A DNA stretch of 64,000 nt from Pseudomonadota bacterium. GTDB taxonomy: Bacteria > Pseudomonadota > Alphaproteobacteria > Sphingomonadales > Sphingomonadaceae. Below the pieces are notes generated by a model. It saw nothing but the letters and a program-made list of their open reading frames with translations. It was not told the DNA's origin and made no database searches. Shown in pieces: positions 26,150 through 34,121 of this stretch; within the stretch, counting starts at the first letter, position 1; every line of letters starts with the position of its first letter. The stretch covers positions 49,276-113,275 of the forward strand of contig JAKPHK010000015.1 in the NCBI GenBank assembly GCA_029550345.1, read 5' to 3'. The translations under genes and the position numbers were made by a program.

Positions 26150-26848
26150 TCAGCCGGCTTCGGCGGCCAGCCCCTCGCGGTCGATAATAACCACTTCGCG
26201 CCGCGATGGCAGGTCGATCAGCCCTTCGCTCTTGAGTCTAGTGAACTGGCGGCTGACTGTTTCGATCGTCAGGCCCAGCACGTCGGCGACCTGCTGGCGC
26301 GAAAACGGCAGAGCAAAGCGCCGCATCGGCATATCAGGCATATCGATGCAGCCCGGCTGAACCAGCCGCTCCGACATTTCCAGAAGGAAGCTGGCGAGCT
26401 TTTCACCGGCCGACTTGCGCCCCAGCAACAGCATCCAGCGACGAGTCCGGTCAAGTTCGGCCAGGGTACGTTGCAGCAGTTTGTGCTCAAGCCCCGGATG
26501 TTCGCGCGCGAAGGCATCGAAATCGCGGCGGGAAAAGACGCAGACTTTCGATTCGGTCAGCGCGGTGACGCCATGGCCCGATGTCGCGCCAAACGGACGT
26601 CCGATGAAGTCCGAGGGATAGACCACCCCGACGATCTGCTCACGCCCATCCTCGGTCCCGGTTGAGAGTTTGAGCACGCCGTCGATGACATTGGCGACGA
26701 GAACCGAATCCTCGCCCTCCCACATCAGCGATTCGCCGGGTTCAAGCGTACGGCGACGCCCGATCGCGTTAAGCGCTTTCAGCTCTTCGCCATCAAGCGA
26801 TGAGCAAATGGCTCGGTTGCGTACTACGCAGGTGTCGCAGGCGGTCAT
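26150..26848 (-). CDS. fnrL: FnrL-type oxygen-sensing transcription regulator (Crp/Fnr family)
   Basis: The 232-residue protein has Cys4, Cys7, Cys15 and Cys103, a spacing identical to the cluster ligands of Rhodobacter FnrL (14, 17, 25, 113), so a [4Fe-4S] oxygen sensor is expected. A cyclic-nucleotide-like effector domain fills residues 20-140. The C-terminal helix-turn-helix reads RQQVADVLGLTIETVSRQF, with the E-x-x-S-R contacts for TTGAT half sites. ATG at 26848 is chosen over an upstream TTG. It lies 39 bp after fliA on the same strand and 2.5 kb from its likely target box at 25179. Confidence 0.93.
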   Translation of the reverse strand: MTACDTCVVRNRAICSSLDGEELKALNAIGRRRTLEPGESLMWEGEDSVLVANVIDGVLKLSTGTEDGREQIVGVVYPSDFIGRPFGATSGHGVTALTESKVCVFSRRDFDAFAREHPGLEHKLLQRTLAELDRTRRWMLLLGRKSAGEKLASFLLEMSERLVQPGCIDMPDMPMRRFALPFSRQQVADVLGLTIETVSRQFTRLKSEGLIDLPSRREVVIIDREGLAAEAG

Positions 26849-26887
26849 GGTTGACCGCCAATGCAACCGCGCGCGGTAAAGTGCAAG

Positions 26888-27613
26888 TCAGATGATTTGC
26901 GCCATCCCGCCCAGTGCGGCGCGCAGTCGGTCGATCGCCTGGGCCTTGAGCTGATGCACCCGCGGCACGGAAACAGCAAGGGTTTCAGCTATTTCCGAAA
27001 GGTTCAGTTCTTCGACGAAGTAGAGCTGAACCACCAGTTGCAGGCGCTCGGGCAGGCTGGCGATGGCACCCATCAAACTTGTGCGCAATTCGGCGTCGGC
27101 CAGGATTGCGAAGCTGTCCGGGCGATCGTCGGCAAAGGCCGAATCGCTGTCCGAATAGACCTGATCGATCGATTCGAACCGCAGCGCCTCACTGGCCGAG
27201 CGCAGCGCCAGAAGTTCTTCGAGCCCGATGCCGAGCGCCTGGGCGAGTTCCATCTCGCTCGGCGGGCGGCCGAGTTCGCCAGTCAGACCGGCCTCGGCAT
27301 CGCGCAACTGGCGGCGGCGTTCCGCGGCTCCGCGCGATCCCGGCAGGTGGCGACGGACCAGATCGACCATCGCACCCTTGACCCGCAGCTTGGCATAGGC
27401 GGCAAAGCCGTCCTCGCCCGGCCCGGCGTGGCGCTGCGAGGCTTCGGTCAGGGCAACCATCCCGGCCTGCATCAGGTCTTCCAGCTCAATCCCCTGGCGC
27501 CCGCCGCCGTGGACGTGCCAGGCAAGCCGCCTGACCATCGGCACAAAGCGGCGGATCCGCTCGGCATTGTCACCGCGATAGGCGGCATTGAGGCTTTTCT
27601 GATCGTGGATCAT
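26888..27613 (-). CDS. fliA: Flagellar sigma factor sigma-28
   Basis: The 241-residue sigma-70-family protein has region 2 (LAWHVHGGGRQGIELEDLMQAGMVALTEA, quoted here as two joined motifs around residues 30-58), region 3 near 115-130, and region 4 with the LSEIAETLAVSVPRVHQL helix-turn-helix. It would direct RNA polymerase to late flagellar promoters and be held by FlgM, encoded about 3.3 kb upstream in the same operon. It overlaps flhA by 4 bp. Gene position after flhA is a usual FliA location. Confidence 0.93.
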   Translation of the reverse strand: MIHDQKSLNAAYRGDNAERIRRFVPMVRRLAWHVHGGGRQGIELEDLMQAGMVALTEASQRHAGPGEDGFAAYAKLRVKGAMVDLVRRHLPGSRGAAERRRQLRDAEAGLTGELGRPPSEMELAQALGIGLEELLALRSASEALRFESIDQVYSDSDSAFADDRPDSFAILADAELRTSLMGAIASLPERLQLVVQLYFVEELNLSEIAETLAVSVPRVHQLKAQAIDRLRAALGGMAQII

Positions 27614-29730
27614 GCAAAGGCACTTTCGGTTTCATGGGGTTGTGCGGCAGGCGGCAGCGCGGGGGGGCTGGGTGCGGGGGCACCGATCACGGCCACGACT
27701 TCGATCGGCTGGGCAGCAGGCAGTTCGGCTATCGACAGGACCAGCACCGATGGCGCGCGCATCCTGAGCAGCGCCGCCAGGGCACGCCGGGCGCGCGGCT
27801 GGACCACCAGCGCCATCTGCGCCGCACCCACGCCGCGGCCGGCAACCAGTGCGGCAACGTGTTCGCCGATGCTGCGGGCGAGGTCCGGCTCGATTACCGG
27901 CTGACCGGTGACGGGATCGCTCAGCCCCTGGACGATCGCCGCCTCAAGCTGGGCGTCTAGTGTGAGTACCGGCAGCCGCTCACCCGGCGGGCAGATCCGC
28001 CCGACGATCATGCCACCCAGTTCGGCGCGAACCAACTCGACCAGCCGCTCGTGCTCATGGCTCTGCTGCACCGCGAGGCTGAGGGCAGAGAGGATCGGCA
28101 GCGGGTGCGCGATCGGCAGGCCGTCCTCCAGCAGCGCGCGGAACAGCCGGGTTAGTGCGGCAAGGCTGAGCGGCTGCGGAGTAACCGCCTCGACCAGACC
28201 GGCCGAATGCTCCTTCACCGCGTCCAGCACCGCCTTCATCTCGTCCGGCCCGAACAGCGCGCCCGGGCGTTCGCCAAGCAGCTGGTTGAGCTGGGTCGCC
28301 ACCACGGTCGAGGCATCGACCGTCAGGTATCCCTCGGCAATCGCCAGATCGCGTTGGGCCGGGACGATCCACAAGGCCGGGCAGCCAAAGCTGGGATCGA
28401 GCGTTTGTTCACCCGGCAGGTTCGCGCCTTCGCGCACCTCTCCCGCGTCGATCGCCAGGACCTTGTCGGGGCGCAGGTTGCCGGTGCCGATTGGCACACC
28501 GCCGAGCAGAATGCGATAGTCCATCGGCGCCAGATCAAGGCTGTCGCGCACCCGGAACTGCGGCACGACAAAGCCGAAGCCCTGGCTGAGCTGCTTGCGC
28601 ACCCCGGTGATGCGAGCGACCAGCGGCGATCCGCGCCGGTCATCGACCAGATGGACCAGTCCGTAGCCCAGCTCCACCGTAACCAGCGTGTGATCGGATA
28701 CCTCTTCGAGCGCGATCCGGCCTGGATCGGGCGGCGAGGCATCCTCCTTGATGGGCGCAGGCCGTGCAGCGCGCTGGCCCAGCTTGTGCCACAGCCATCC
28801 GGCCAGACCGGCAGCGGGCAGAAATACCGTTTGCGGCATGGCCGGGATCATTCCGATCGCGCCCAGGATCACCGCCACCGGAAGCCAGGTGCCGGGATTG
28901 GCGAGCTGTCCGCCGATCTGCCCGGCAAGGTCGCGGTTATCGGCCACGCGGGTAACGATCACTGCCGCCGCGATCGACAGCAACAGCGCAGGCACCTGCG
29001 CGACCAGCGCATCGCCGACCGCCAGCGTGATGTATTTTTCCGCCGCGTCCCCGGCGCTCAGCCCGTGGCTGACCATGCCCAGCACGAACCCGGCAATGAT
29101 GTTGACCCCCAGGATCAGCAGCGCCGCGATCGCATCGCCCTTCACGAACTTGCTGGCGCCGTCCATCGAGCCATAGAAATCCGCCTCGGTCGCAACCTCG
29201 CGGCGGCGGGCCTTGGCTTCGTCGGCGGTGAGCAGCCCTGCGGCAAGATCGGCATCGATCGCCATCTGCTTGCCCGGCAGAGCATCGAGGGTGAAACGCG
29301 CCGAAACTTCCGAAACCCGGCCCGCACCCTTGGTGATGACCACCATGTTGATGATCATCAGGATCATGAAGACAAACAGCCCAACCGCGAAATTGCCGCC
29401 GACCAGGAACGCGCCGAAGGCCTCGATCACGTGTCCGGCGGCTGCGCCGCCCTGATGGCCATTGACCAGTACCACCCGGGTGGAAGCCACGTTGAGCGAC
29501 AGCCGCAGCAGCGTCGCGAACAGCAAGACCGACGGAAACGAGCTGAAATCGAGCGGCTTTTCCGCATTCATCGCCGCCATCAGAATCGCCACCGACAGCG
29601 CGATGTTGAGCACGAAGAACACATCGAGCAGCACTGCCGGGGTCGGCACCACCATCAGGCAGATCAGGGTCAGGATCCCGCCAGGCAGGGCCAGGGCAGC
29701 GGGATTGATCCGGGCCAGCACGCCGCTCAC
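27610..29730 (-). CDS. flhA: Flagellar type III export gate protein FlhA
   Basis: The 706-residue protein has eight N-terminal membrane helices (to about residue 310) and a large cytoplasmic domain that forms the nonameric export ring. Typical segments are FSSFPSVLLFATLLRLSLNV near 61 and VVITKGAGRVSEVSARFTLD near 131, followed by DLAAGLLTADEAKARRR. FlhA couples proton flow to export of rod, hook and filament proteins. It overlaps the transglycosylase gene upstream and fliA downstream by 4 bp. Confidence 0.97.
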   Translation of the reverse strand: MSGVLARINPAALALPGGILTLICLMVVPTPAVLLDVFFVLNIALSVAILMAAMNAEKPLDFSSFPSVLLFATLLRLSLNVASTRVVLVNGHQGGAAAGHVIEAFGAFLVGGNFAVGLFVFMILMIINMVVITKGAGRVSEVSARFTLDALPGKQMAIDADLAAGLLTADEAKARRREVATEADFYGSMDGASKFVKGDAIAALLILGVNIIAGFVLGMVSHGLSAGDAAEKYITLAVGDALVAQVPALLLSIAAAVIVTRVADNRDLAGQIGGQLANPGTWLPVAVILGAIGMIPAMPQTVFLPAAGLAGWLWHKLGQRAARPAPIKEDASPPDPGRIALEEVSDHTLVTVELGYGLVHLVDDRRGSPLVARITGVRKQLSQGFGFVVPQFRVRDSLDLAPMDYRILLGGVPIGTGNLRPDKVLAIDAGEVREGANLPGEQTLDPSFGCPALWIVPAQRDLAIAEGYLTVDASTVVATQLNQLLGERPGALFGPDEMKAVLDAVKEHSAGLVEAVTPQPLSLAALTRLFRALLEDGLPIAHPLPILSALSLAVQQSHEHERLVELVRAELGGMIVGRICPPGERLPVLTLDAQLEAAIVQGLSDPVTGQPVIEPDLARSIGEHVAALVAGRGVGAAQMALVVQPRARRALAALLRMRAPSVLVLSIAELPAAQPIEVVAVIGAPAPSPPALPPAAQPHETESAFA

Positions 29731-30542
29731 AGCCCGAATGCCCTGAGTTTGCCATAGGCCGCACGGACGTGGGCCGGTGCACCTGGTGCATTACCTCCGA
29801 AGGTGCTGGCCAGGGTATCGGCCATGGACGGGCGCGGACTGACAGGGTCGGTAGGCGCAGCGCCCAGCTGACCGCTCCACGCCTGCGCCGGGATTGCCGC
29901 AAGCTGGGGATCAAACCCGTCCCCGCCCATCGCCCGGTCCATCTTGCCGCGCAGCAGATCCATTACCGCGCCAAGCGAACGCGGCGCGCCGTCCGCGCCG
30001 TAGAAGATCGCGCGGTTCGCGGCGGCGGCATCGGGAAACAGCGCAGCGGCGCTCTGCTCCGGATCGCTGGACAAGGCGGTCAGGAACCGGCTGGCCCCGC
30101 CCGCACCAAGGAAGTGGGCAAGATAGAGCTCCGCCGCATCGGGTTCGCGCCCCAGAACGCCGATCAGAGCTTCGCGGTTATCGCCGGCCAGTTCGCCCGC
30201 CATCAGCGCGGCAGCCTGCGGATCATAGCGCAGCGCCAGAATCTGGCGGCGCATCGCCGGGTCCTTGACCCGCCCGCCCTCAATCGCGTCCCCGGCCCAG
30301 CCATAGCCGTGTTCGGCCCCATGGCGATCGAGCGTCGCCAGCCAGGTTCCTTGCGTGAACTGATAAAGCCCTGCCGCGCTTGAAGTGCGGGCACGGGCAT
30401 CGGGGTTAAGCCCGGATTCGATCCGGGCCTGACCGAGCAGATACGAAAAATCGACCCCGGTCGCCTGCGAGGCGTGCGAAATCGCCGAGCGGACTTCCGG
30501 ACGGACCGGCGGCGCGGTGCGGACTGGTGCTGGTTCGCTCAA
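29727..30542 (-). CDS. Flagellar-locus lytic transglycosylase (SLT domain)
   Basis: The 271-residue protein has an SLT-type lysozyme-like domain at residues 18-150. The catalytic Glu42 lies in GQARIESGLNPDA, and the AGLYQFTQGTWL motif follows. No signal peptide is evident in this start, which suggests export by the flagellar route or another start. It cuts peptidoglycan, most likely to let the rod pass, a job done in enterobacteria by the C-terminal domain of FlgJ. FlgJ in this window lacks that domain. It overlaps flhA by 4 bp. Confidence 0.85.
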   Translation of the reverse strand: MSEPAPVRTAPPVRPEVRSAISHASQATGVDFSYLLGQARIESGLNPDARARTSSAAGLYQFTQGTWLATLDRHGAEHGYGWAGDAIEGGRVKDPAMRRQILALRYDPQAAALMAGELAGDNREALIGVLGREPDAAELYLAHFLGAGGASRFLTALSSDPEQSAAALFPDAAAANRAIFYGADGAPRSLGAVMDLLRGKMDRAMGGDGFDPQLAAIPAQAWSGQLGAAPTDPVSPRPSMADTLASTFGGNAPGAPAHVRAAYGKLRAFGL

Positions 30543-30598
30543 GCTGGACTCCCGATGCAGAATGACATCGGGGGCTGTTCAGCAAGGGGCGTGCCAAT

Positions 30599-30961
30599 TC
30601 AGCCGCGCGGCCCCGCATAAGTATAGGCAGAAAGCGCCGGGTTGCCGGTGCGGTAGAGCGTCGGACTGCCGGTCAGCGCATCGAGCCGGGCCGAGACATT
30701 GGCCGCGATCAGGTTGCGAACCTGGCGGTTTACCTCGTTCATCCGCCGCGCGGCATCGAGCAGGCCGCGGCATTCCTCATCCATCGCGAAGCTCTCGGCG
30801 AAAGGCCCGCAGGCATCGAGCGTCCCGCACAGCGCGACCTTTTCGTTGGCGGCGCCCATGATCGCATCAAGATCCAGCCCGGCAAGCGCCTGCCGCTCGG
30901 CCTGCAGGACGGCAATCATCTGCCGCAGATTTTCGCGCATCGCGCCTGCGTTTCCGCTCAT
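30599..30961 (-). CDS. flgN: FlgN-like export chaperone
   Basis: The 120-residue, mostly helical protein starts four bases inside flgM (ATGA overlap). It has a long N-terminal helix (about 7-45) and the conserved-looking EVNRQVRNLIAANV segment, the pattern of FlgN chaperones that bind the hook-filament junction proteins FlgK and FlgL. The family is weakly conserved, so the call leans on the helical pattern and the flgA-flgM-flgN order. Confidence 0.75.
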   Translation of the reverse strand: MSGNAGAMRENLRQMIAVLQAERQALAGLDLDAIMGAANEKVALCGTLDACGPFAESFAMDEECRGLLDAARRMNEVNRQVRNLIAANVSARLDALTGSPTLYRTGNPALSAYTYAGPRG

Positions 30962-31251
30962 TTTCCTGTCCTCAGCAGCAGACCTGCGGCGATCATCGCG
31001 TCTGCCACTTTGGCCGGGACAATCGGATAGGTGCCTTGTTCGATCGCCTTGCGGATTTCCGCGACGCGTTCGCTATCGACCGGCGGCTGGCCGGGATCGA
31101 GTTCGCGGCTGCGCACCACGGCGGAATTGGCACTGGCGACTTCGGCGGCGCGGTCATTGCCGACCGGGGCCTGATGGATCTTGCGCGCATCCACCGGCTG
31201 GGCGGAGCGGACCGCTTGAGGGCCCTTGGGGCCGGATTCGATGGAAGGCAT
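30958..31251 (-). CDS. flgM: Anti-sigma-28 factor FlgM
   Basis: The 97-residue protein has a disordered N-terminal half and a C-terminal sigma-binding region with VDSERVAEIRKAIEQGTY, the FlgM signature. It holds FliA inactive until the hook is complete and is then exported. The start at 31251 (MPSIESG) is preferred: AAGGAG precedes it. It sits 84 bp after flgA, so it may have its own promoter in that gap. Confidence 0.9.
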   Translation of the reverse strand: MPSIESGPKGPQAVRSAQPVDARKIHQAPVGNDRAAEVASANSAVVRSRELDPGQPPVDSERVAEIRKAIEQGTYPIVPAKVADAMIAAGLLLRTGK

Positions 31252-31335
31252 CAGATGCGCTCCTTGGTTAAGTGTCACAACCAAGGACGGCGCTCTATCG
31301 CGAAAATTAAGTGGTTGCGGCAATCGGCTGCCGGG

Positions 31336-31833
31336 TCACGGCAGATCAATGCCGACCAGACCGGGGCGGATCACCCGCGCGCGCAGCGCAGGCGCGCCGG
31401 GAGCAAGTGTGCGGACCTTGATCCACGCCCCTTCCGCGCCGGATTCCAGCGCCTCGCCCGGCTGCGACACGGCAAAGCCATCGCCGCTGACCATCACCGA
31501 AATGGCATCGCCGCGCGCAATCACCGGGGCGGCGGCGGGCGCCTGCCCTCCTCCACCGGCCAGGGGGACATAGAGCTTCCACCCACCCGGCATCGGGCAG
31601 GAAACCTGCACCGTATCGCGCCGCGCGCCGTACCAATCGAGCGCCAGCGGCACCCGGCACACGCTCAACCGCAAACGCCGATCGACCGGCAGAGCAGCAC
31701 CGCCCGGCGCACCTTGCGGCTTGCCGGTGAACTGCACCACGGCGCGGTCGATCTCGGCCAGATCGGCCAGCACGGTCTGGGCGTGAAGCGGGGTGGCGGC
31801 CAGCACGGCGATCAGGGCAAGGCTACGGCTCAT
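31336..31833 (-). CDS. flgA: Flagellar P-ring assembly chaperone FlgA
   Basis: The 165-residue protein has a signal peptide (MSRSLALIAVLAATPLHAQ, cleavage about residue 19) and the SAF-like C-terminal half with VIARGDAISVMVSGDGFAV and the late RARVIRPGLVG. FlgA acts in the periplasm to help FlgI assemble into the P-ring. It overlaps the ExbD-like gene upstream by 4 bp. Confidence 0.88.
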   Translation of the reverse strand: MSRSLALIAVLAATPLHAQTVLADLAEIDRAVVQFTGKPQGAPGGAALPVDRRLRLSVCRVPLALDWYGARRDTVQVSCPMPGGWKLYVPLAGGGGQAPAAAPVIARGDAISVMVSGDGFAVSQPGEALESGAEGAWIKVRTLAPGAPALRARVIRPGLVGIDLP

Positions 31834-32240
31834 CGGGCATTCTCCTTTGCCCGGTCCTGCTGCAAACCCTGTGCCAAGCCGCCCTGATCATAGGTCAGCG
31901 CGACGGTGATCCCTTGATTGTTCGCTTCGATCACGATCCGCGCAGGCCGCCCGGCAGAGCGCGCGAGTGCCAGCGCGGCATCGGCGCGCGCAGGTTCGGC
32001 CAGGATCGTCAGGCGCAGGCGCGGGTCGGCGTTGGCAGAGGCCAACCAATCCGACAGGCCCGGTGCACCCGGCCCTTCGCGCCACAGCGCCACCGGTTCA
32101 CCCAGCGCAGGCAGCGCAGGAACGGCACCGGTAGGCGGTTGCGCCGGAGCTTCGCCCACGGCAGAGGCCGTCACCATGAACAGGATCATGGAGAGGTCGG
32201 CCAGCACCGTCTGCCAGCCGCTCCCCGCGCGGACGTTCAT
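31830..32240 (-). CDS. ExbD/MotB-like single-pass protein in the flagellar operon
   Basis: The 136-residue protein has a short basic N-terminus and one membrane helix containing a buried acidic residue, Asp15 in VLADLSMILFMVTASAV. This resembles the proton-carrying Asp of ExbD/MotB helices. A periplasmic domain of about 100 residues follows, with no OmpA-type peptidoglycan-binding motif. It overlaps the MotA/ExbB-like gene upstream and flgA downstream (both ATGA junctions). It probably forms a proton channel with that upstream partner. It is too short to be a normal MotB, and the true motA/motB pair is at 40.9-42.6 kb. Confidence 0.6.
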   Translation of the reverse strand: MNVRAGSGWQTVLADLSMILFMVTASAVGEAPAQPPTGAVPALPALGEPVALWREGPGAPGLSDWLASANADPRLRLTILAEPARADAALALARSAGRPARIVIEANNQGITVALTYDQGGLAQGLQQDRAKENAR

Positions 32241-32908
32241 ACCGCTTCGGCCTGGACTGCGGCAAGCCGCTCGGAGCGGGGGCGCGGCGGGCAAATATCT
32301 GCGACCTGCCAGGCGAGCCAGTCGATCAAAGCCTGCCGCTCGGCTTCCTCGGCCTGGGCCGCCCGCTCGATGATCCGGGCCAGCGGAGCCAGCACCAGAT
32401 TGGCGGCAAGCAGGCCGTAAAGCGTGGTCACCACCGCCATCGCGATCGCGCCCTGCATGGCCCCGCGCGCGATCCCCTCTGCCGGAATCTGGCTGAGCGA
32501 AACAAGCGTTCCCGCCAATCCGAAGACCGGTGCCAGCTCGGCTGCCTGAGCCAGGGTACGGATTGCCCGCTGGGCTTCGGCCTGGCGCCGTGCCTGGTGT
32601 TTTTCATGGGCCTTGACCAGCGCCCCGACCGAACGGTTGCCGATCAGCGCATCGGTTACCTCGTCGAACTCGCTATCGCCGAAGTGGTGCGGGACCGCAC
32701 GGAACAGGCCATCTTTCTGAATCTCGCGGATCTGCTGCGCCAGCTCGGCCCGCGCGGCAACCGGATCGAAACTGCGCCGACCCAATGCACCGAGCTTGGC
32801 CAGGGTCGTGCGGCAATCGTCAAAACCGGCACGCAGCACCGTGGCCAGCACGGTCCCGCCCAGCACGATTGCAGCCGAAGGGCCATCGACAAGGGTCATC
32901 AGGTTCAC
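32237..32908 (-). CDS. MotA/TolQ/ExbB-family proton channel protein
   Basis: The 223-residue protein has about four hydrophobic segments (near 12-28, a pair at 135-185, and a weaker one) and a cytoplasmic loop. The segment LAQAAELAPVFGLAGTLVSLSQI corresponds to the conserved A-P-x-F-G-M-I-G-T-L-V helix of MotA/PomA stators, and AIAMAVVTTLYGLLAANLVLAP to the following one. It starts the minus-strand flagellar arm and is translationally coupled to the ExbD-like gene. Function as a second stator or as energy for an envelope process is inferred from position. Confidence 0.75.
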   Translation of the reverse strand: MNLMTLVDGPSAAIVLGGTVLATVLRAGFDDCRTTLAKLGALGRRSFDPVAARAELAQQIREIQKDGLFRAVPHHFGDSEFDEVTDALIGNRSVGALVKAHEKHQARRQAEAQRAIRTLAQAAELAPVFGLAGTLVSLSQIPAEGIARGAMQGAIAMAVVTTLYGLLAANLVLAPLARIIERAAQAEEAERQALIDWLAWQVADICPPRPRSERLAAVQAEAV

Positions 32909-33042
32909 GGACGAACGTCTCCTTCAAAGTGTAGGACGGCGGATTTTCGGCCGTTTCAGCCTGCGGCGGGCATTTGCCGCCTTCCGGCAAGGGCTTGCCG
33001 CCCGGGTGCCGCATGGCGCGCGGAAAACCGCCATTTCGGCAA

Positions 33043-33059
33043 TTGGCACGGGCCTTGCG
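33043..33059 (+). promoter_or_regulatory. Sigma-54 promoter upstream of flgB
   Basis: TTGGCACGGGCCTTGCG matches the -24/-12 consensus (TTGGCACG-N4-TTGCW), with GG and GC separated by exactly ten bases. It lies 36 bp before the flgB start, and flgB has a strong ribosome-binding site AAAGGAGG at 33082-33089. A FlbD-type sigma-54 activator is encoded at 47934-49190, so the whole flgB-to-motB operon is likely sigma-54 dependent. No comparable site was found for the divergent minus-strand arm. Confidence 0.85.
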
Positions 33060-33094
33060 ATCAATCCTGCGCACAACCCGCAAAGGAGGCCCCG

Positions 33095-33442
33095 ATGGGC
33101 AGCACCCTGTTCGGAATTCACGGAGACGCCCTGCAGCTGCGCTCGCAGCGGCTGGGGCTGATCACCAGCAACATCGCAAATGCCGGGACCCCCGGATACA
33201 AGGCCCGCGATATTGATTTCGCCGCTGCCTTGCAGGCCAGCCAGCAGGGCAGCAGCGCCGATGCCGCGGCCAGTGCGGCGACCCGTTACCGCGTGCCGGT
33301 GATGCCCTCACTCGATGGCAACACGGTCGAGATGGCAACCGAACAGGTCGCCTTCGCGGAAACCGCGACGGGTTATCAGGCCACCCTTGGTTTCATTCGC
33401 GGACGGGTTGAAACCGTCACCCGCGCGCTGAAGGGCGAATGA
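33095..33442 (+). CDS. flgB: Flagellar basal-body rod protein FlgB
   Basis: The 115-residue proximal rod protein has the motif LGLITSNIANAGTPGYKARDIDF near residues 19-41 (split here only by naming: N-terminal rod helix then TPGYK) and a C-terminal helix with TGYQATLGFIRGR. Length is normal for FlgB. The start is fixed by the AAAGGAGG site five bases away; the longer open frame upstream is a shadow. It overlaps flgC by 4 bp. Confidence 0.95.
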   Translation: MGSTLFGIHGDALQLRSQRLGLITSNIANAGTPGYKARDIDFAAALQASQQGSSADAAASAATRYRVPVMPSLDGNTVEMATEQVAFAETATGYQATLGFIRGRVETVTRALKGE

Positions 33443-33846
33443 GCGTGGGCGGGATGACCCTGTTCGGCCTCGCCCAGCGCGCGATGTCTTCGCAGCTGGT
33501 GCGGATGAACGCGGCGGCCTCGAACCTCGCCAATGCCGGTTCGGTGACCGGCAGCGAGGCCGAGGCCTATCGCCCGATCCGTCCGGTCTTCGCAGAGCAG
33601 TACGATGCCGCGACCGGCCTTTCCAGCGTGTCGGTTTCGGGGATCGTCCGGTCCAATGCCGCGCCGGTCAAGCAATACAACCCCAACCATCCGCTCGCCG
33701 ATGCCGAGGGCAATGTCTGGACCGCCCCGGTCGATGAGAATGCCGAGATGGTCGAGATGCTCGATGCCTCGCGCCAGTACCAGAACCTGGTCGAGGCCCT
33801 GTCCACCGCCAAGCAACTGATGCTCGAAACCATGAGGATGAAATGA
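33439..33846 (+). CDS. flgC: Flagellar basal-body rod protein FlgC
   Basis: The 135-residue proximal rod protein begins with a helix ending NAAASNLANAGSV and has the YNPNHPLADAEGNV segment (family motif YdPsHPdAd..G) followed by the C-terminal VEMLDASRQYQNLVEAL helix. It is coupled to flgB and flgD by 4-bp overlaps. Confidence 0.95.
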   Translation: MSVGGMTLFGLAQRAMSSQLVRMNAAASNLANAGSVTGSEAEAYRPIRPVFAEQYDAATGLSSVSVSGIVRSNAAPVKQYNPNHPLADAEGNVWTAPVDENAEMVEMLDASRQYQNLVEALSTAKQLMLETMRMK

Positions 33847-34118
33847 CCGTTATTTCAGCCACCACGGCGTCCGCCGCCGCCAGTTCGAATACCGCCAGCA
33901 AGACCCTGGGCCAGGCCGATTTCATTCGGCTGATGACCACCCAGATGAAGATGCAGGACCCGCTTGAACCGGTCGATAACAAGGAAATGATCGCCCAGAT
34001 GGCGCAGTTTTCCTCGCTCTCGGGGATCGAGACCATGAATTCGACGCTCAAGGCGATCGCCACCCAGCTTGATACGCTGATCGCCGCCCAGACCTCCCAG
34101 AACGCAGCACAGGAGTAG
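33843..34118 (+). CDS. flgD: Short FlgD hook-cap protein
   Basis: The product has only 91 residues. It contains the conserved N-terminal FlgD region, LGQADFIRLMTTQMKMQDPL near residues 22-41 and AQMAQFSSLSGIETMN near 51-66, then stops. The usual C-terminal tudor/Ig-like domains (to about 220 residues in enterobacteria) are absent, and flgE starts four bases after the stop, so this is not an obvious frameshift. It would form the scaffold on which FlgE assembles. Confidence 0.9.
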   Translation: MTVISATTASAAASSNTASKTLGQADFIRLMTTQMKMQDPLEPVDNKEMIAQMAQFSSLSGIETMNSTLKAIATQLDTLIAAQTSQNAAQE

Positions 34119-34121
34119 CCC

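Noticed and set aside
28777..28791. A sigma-54-like GG-N10-GC match (TGGCAC) on the minus strand inside flhA
   Set aside because: The -12 part reads GGGC instead of TTGC, and the bases are explained by the FlhA coding sequence.
28207..29757. A 516-codon open frame antisense to flhA
   Set aside because: Composition typical of GC-rich antisense shadow; flhA on the other strand is certain.
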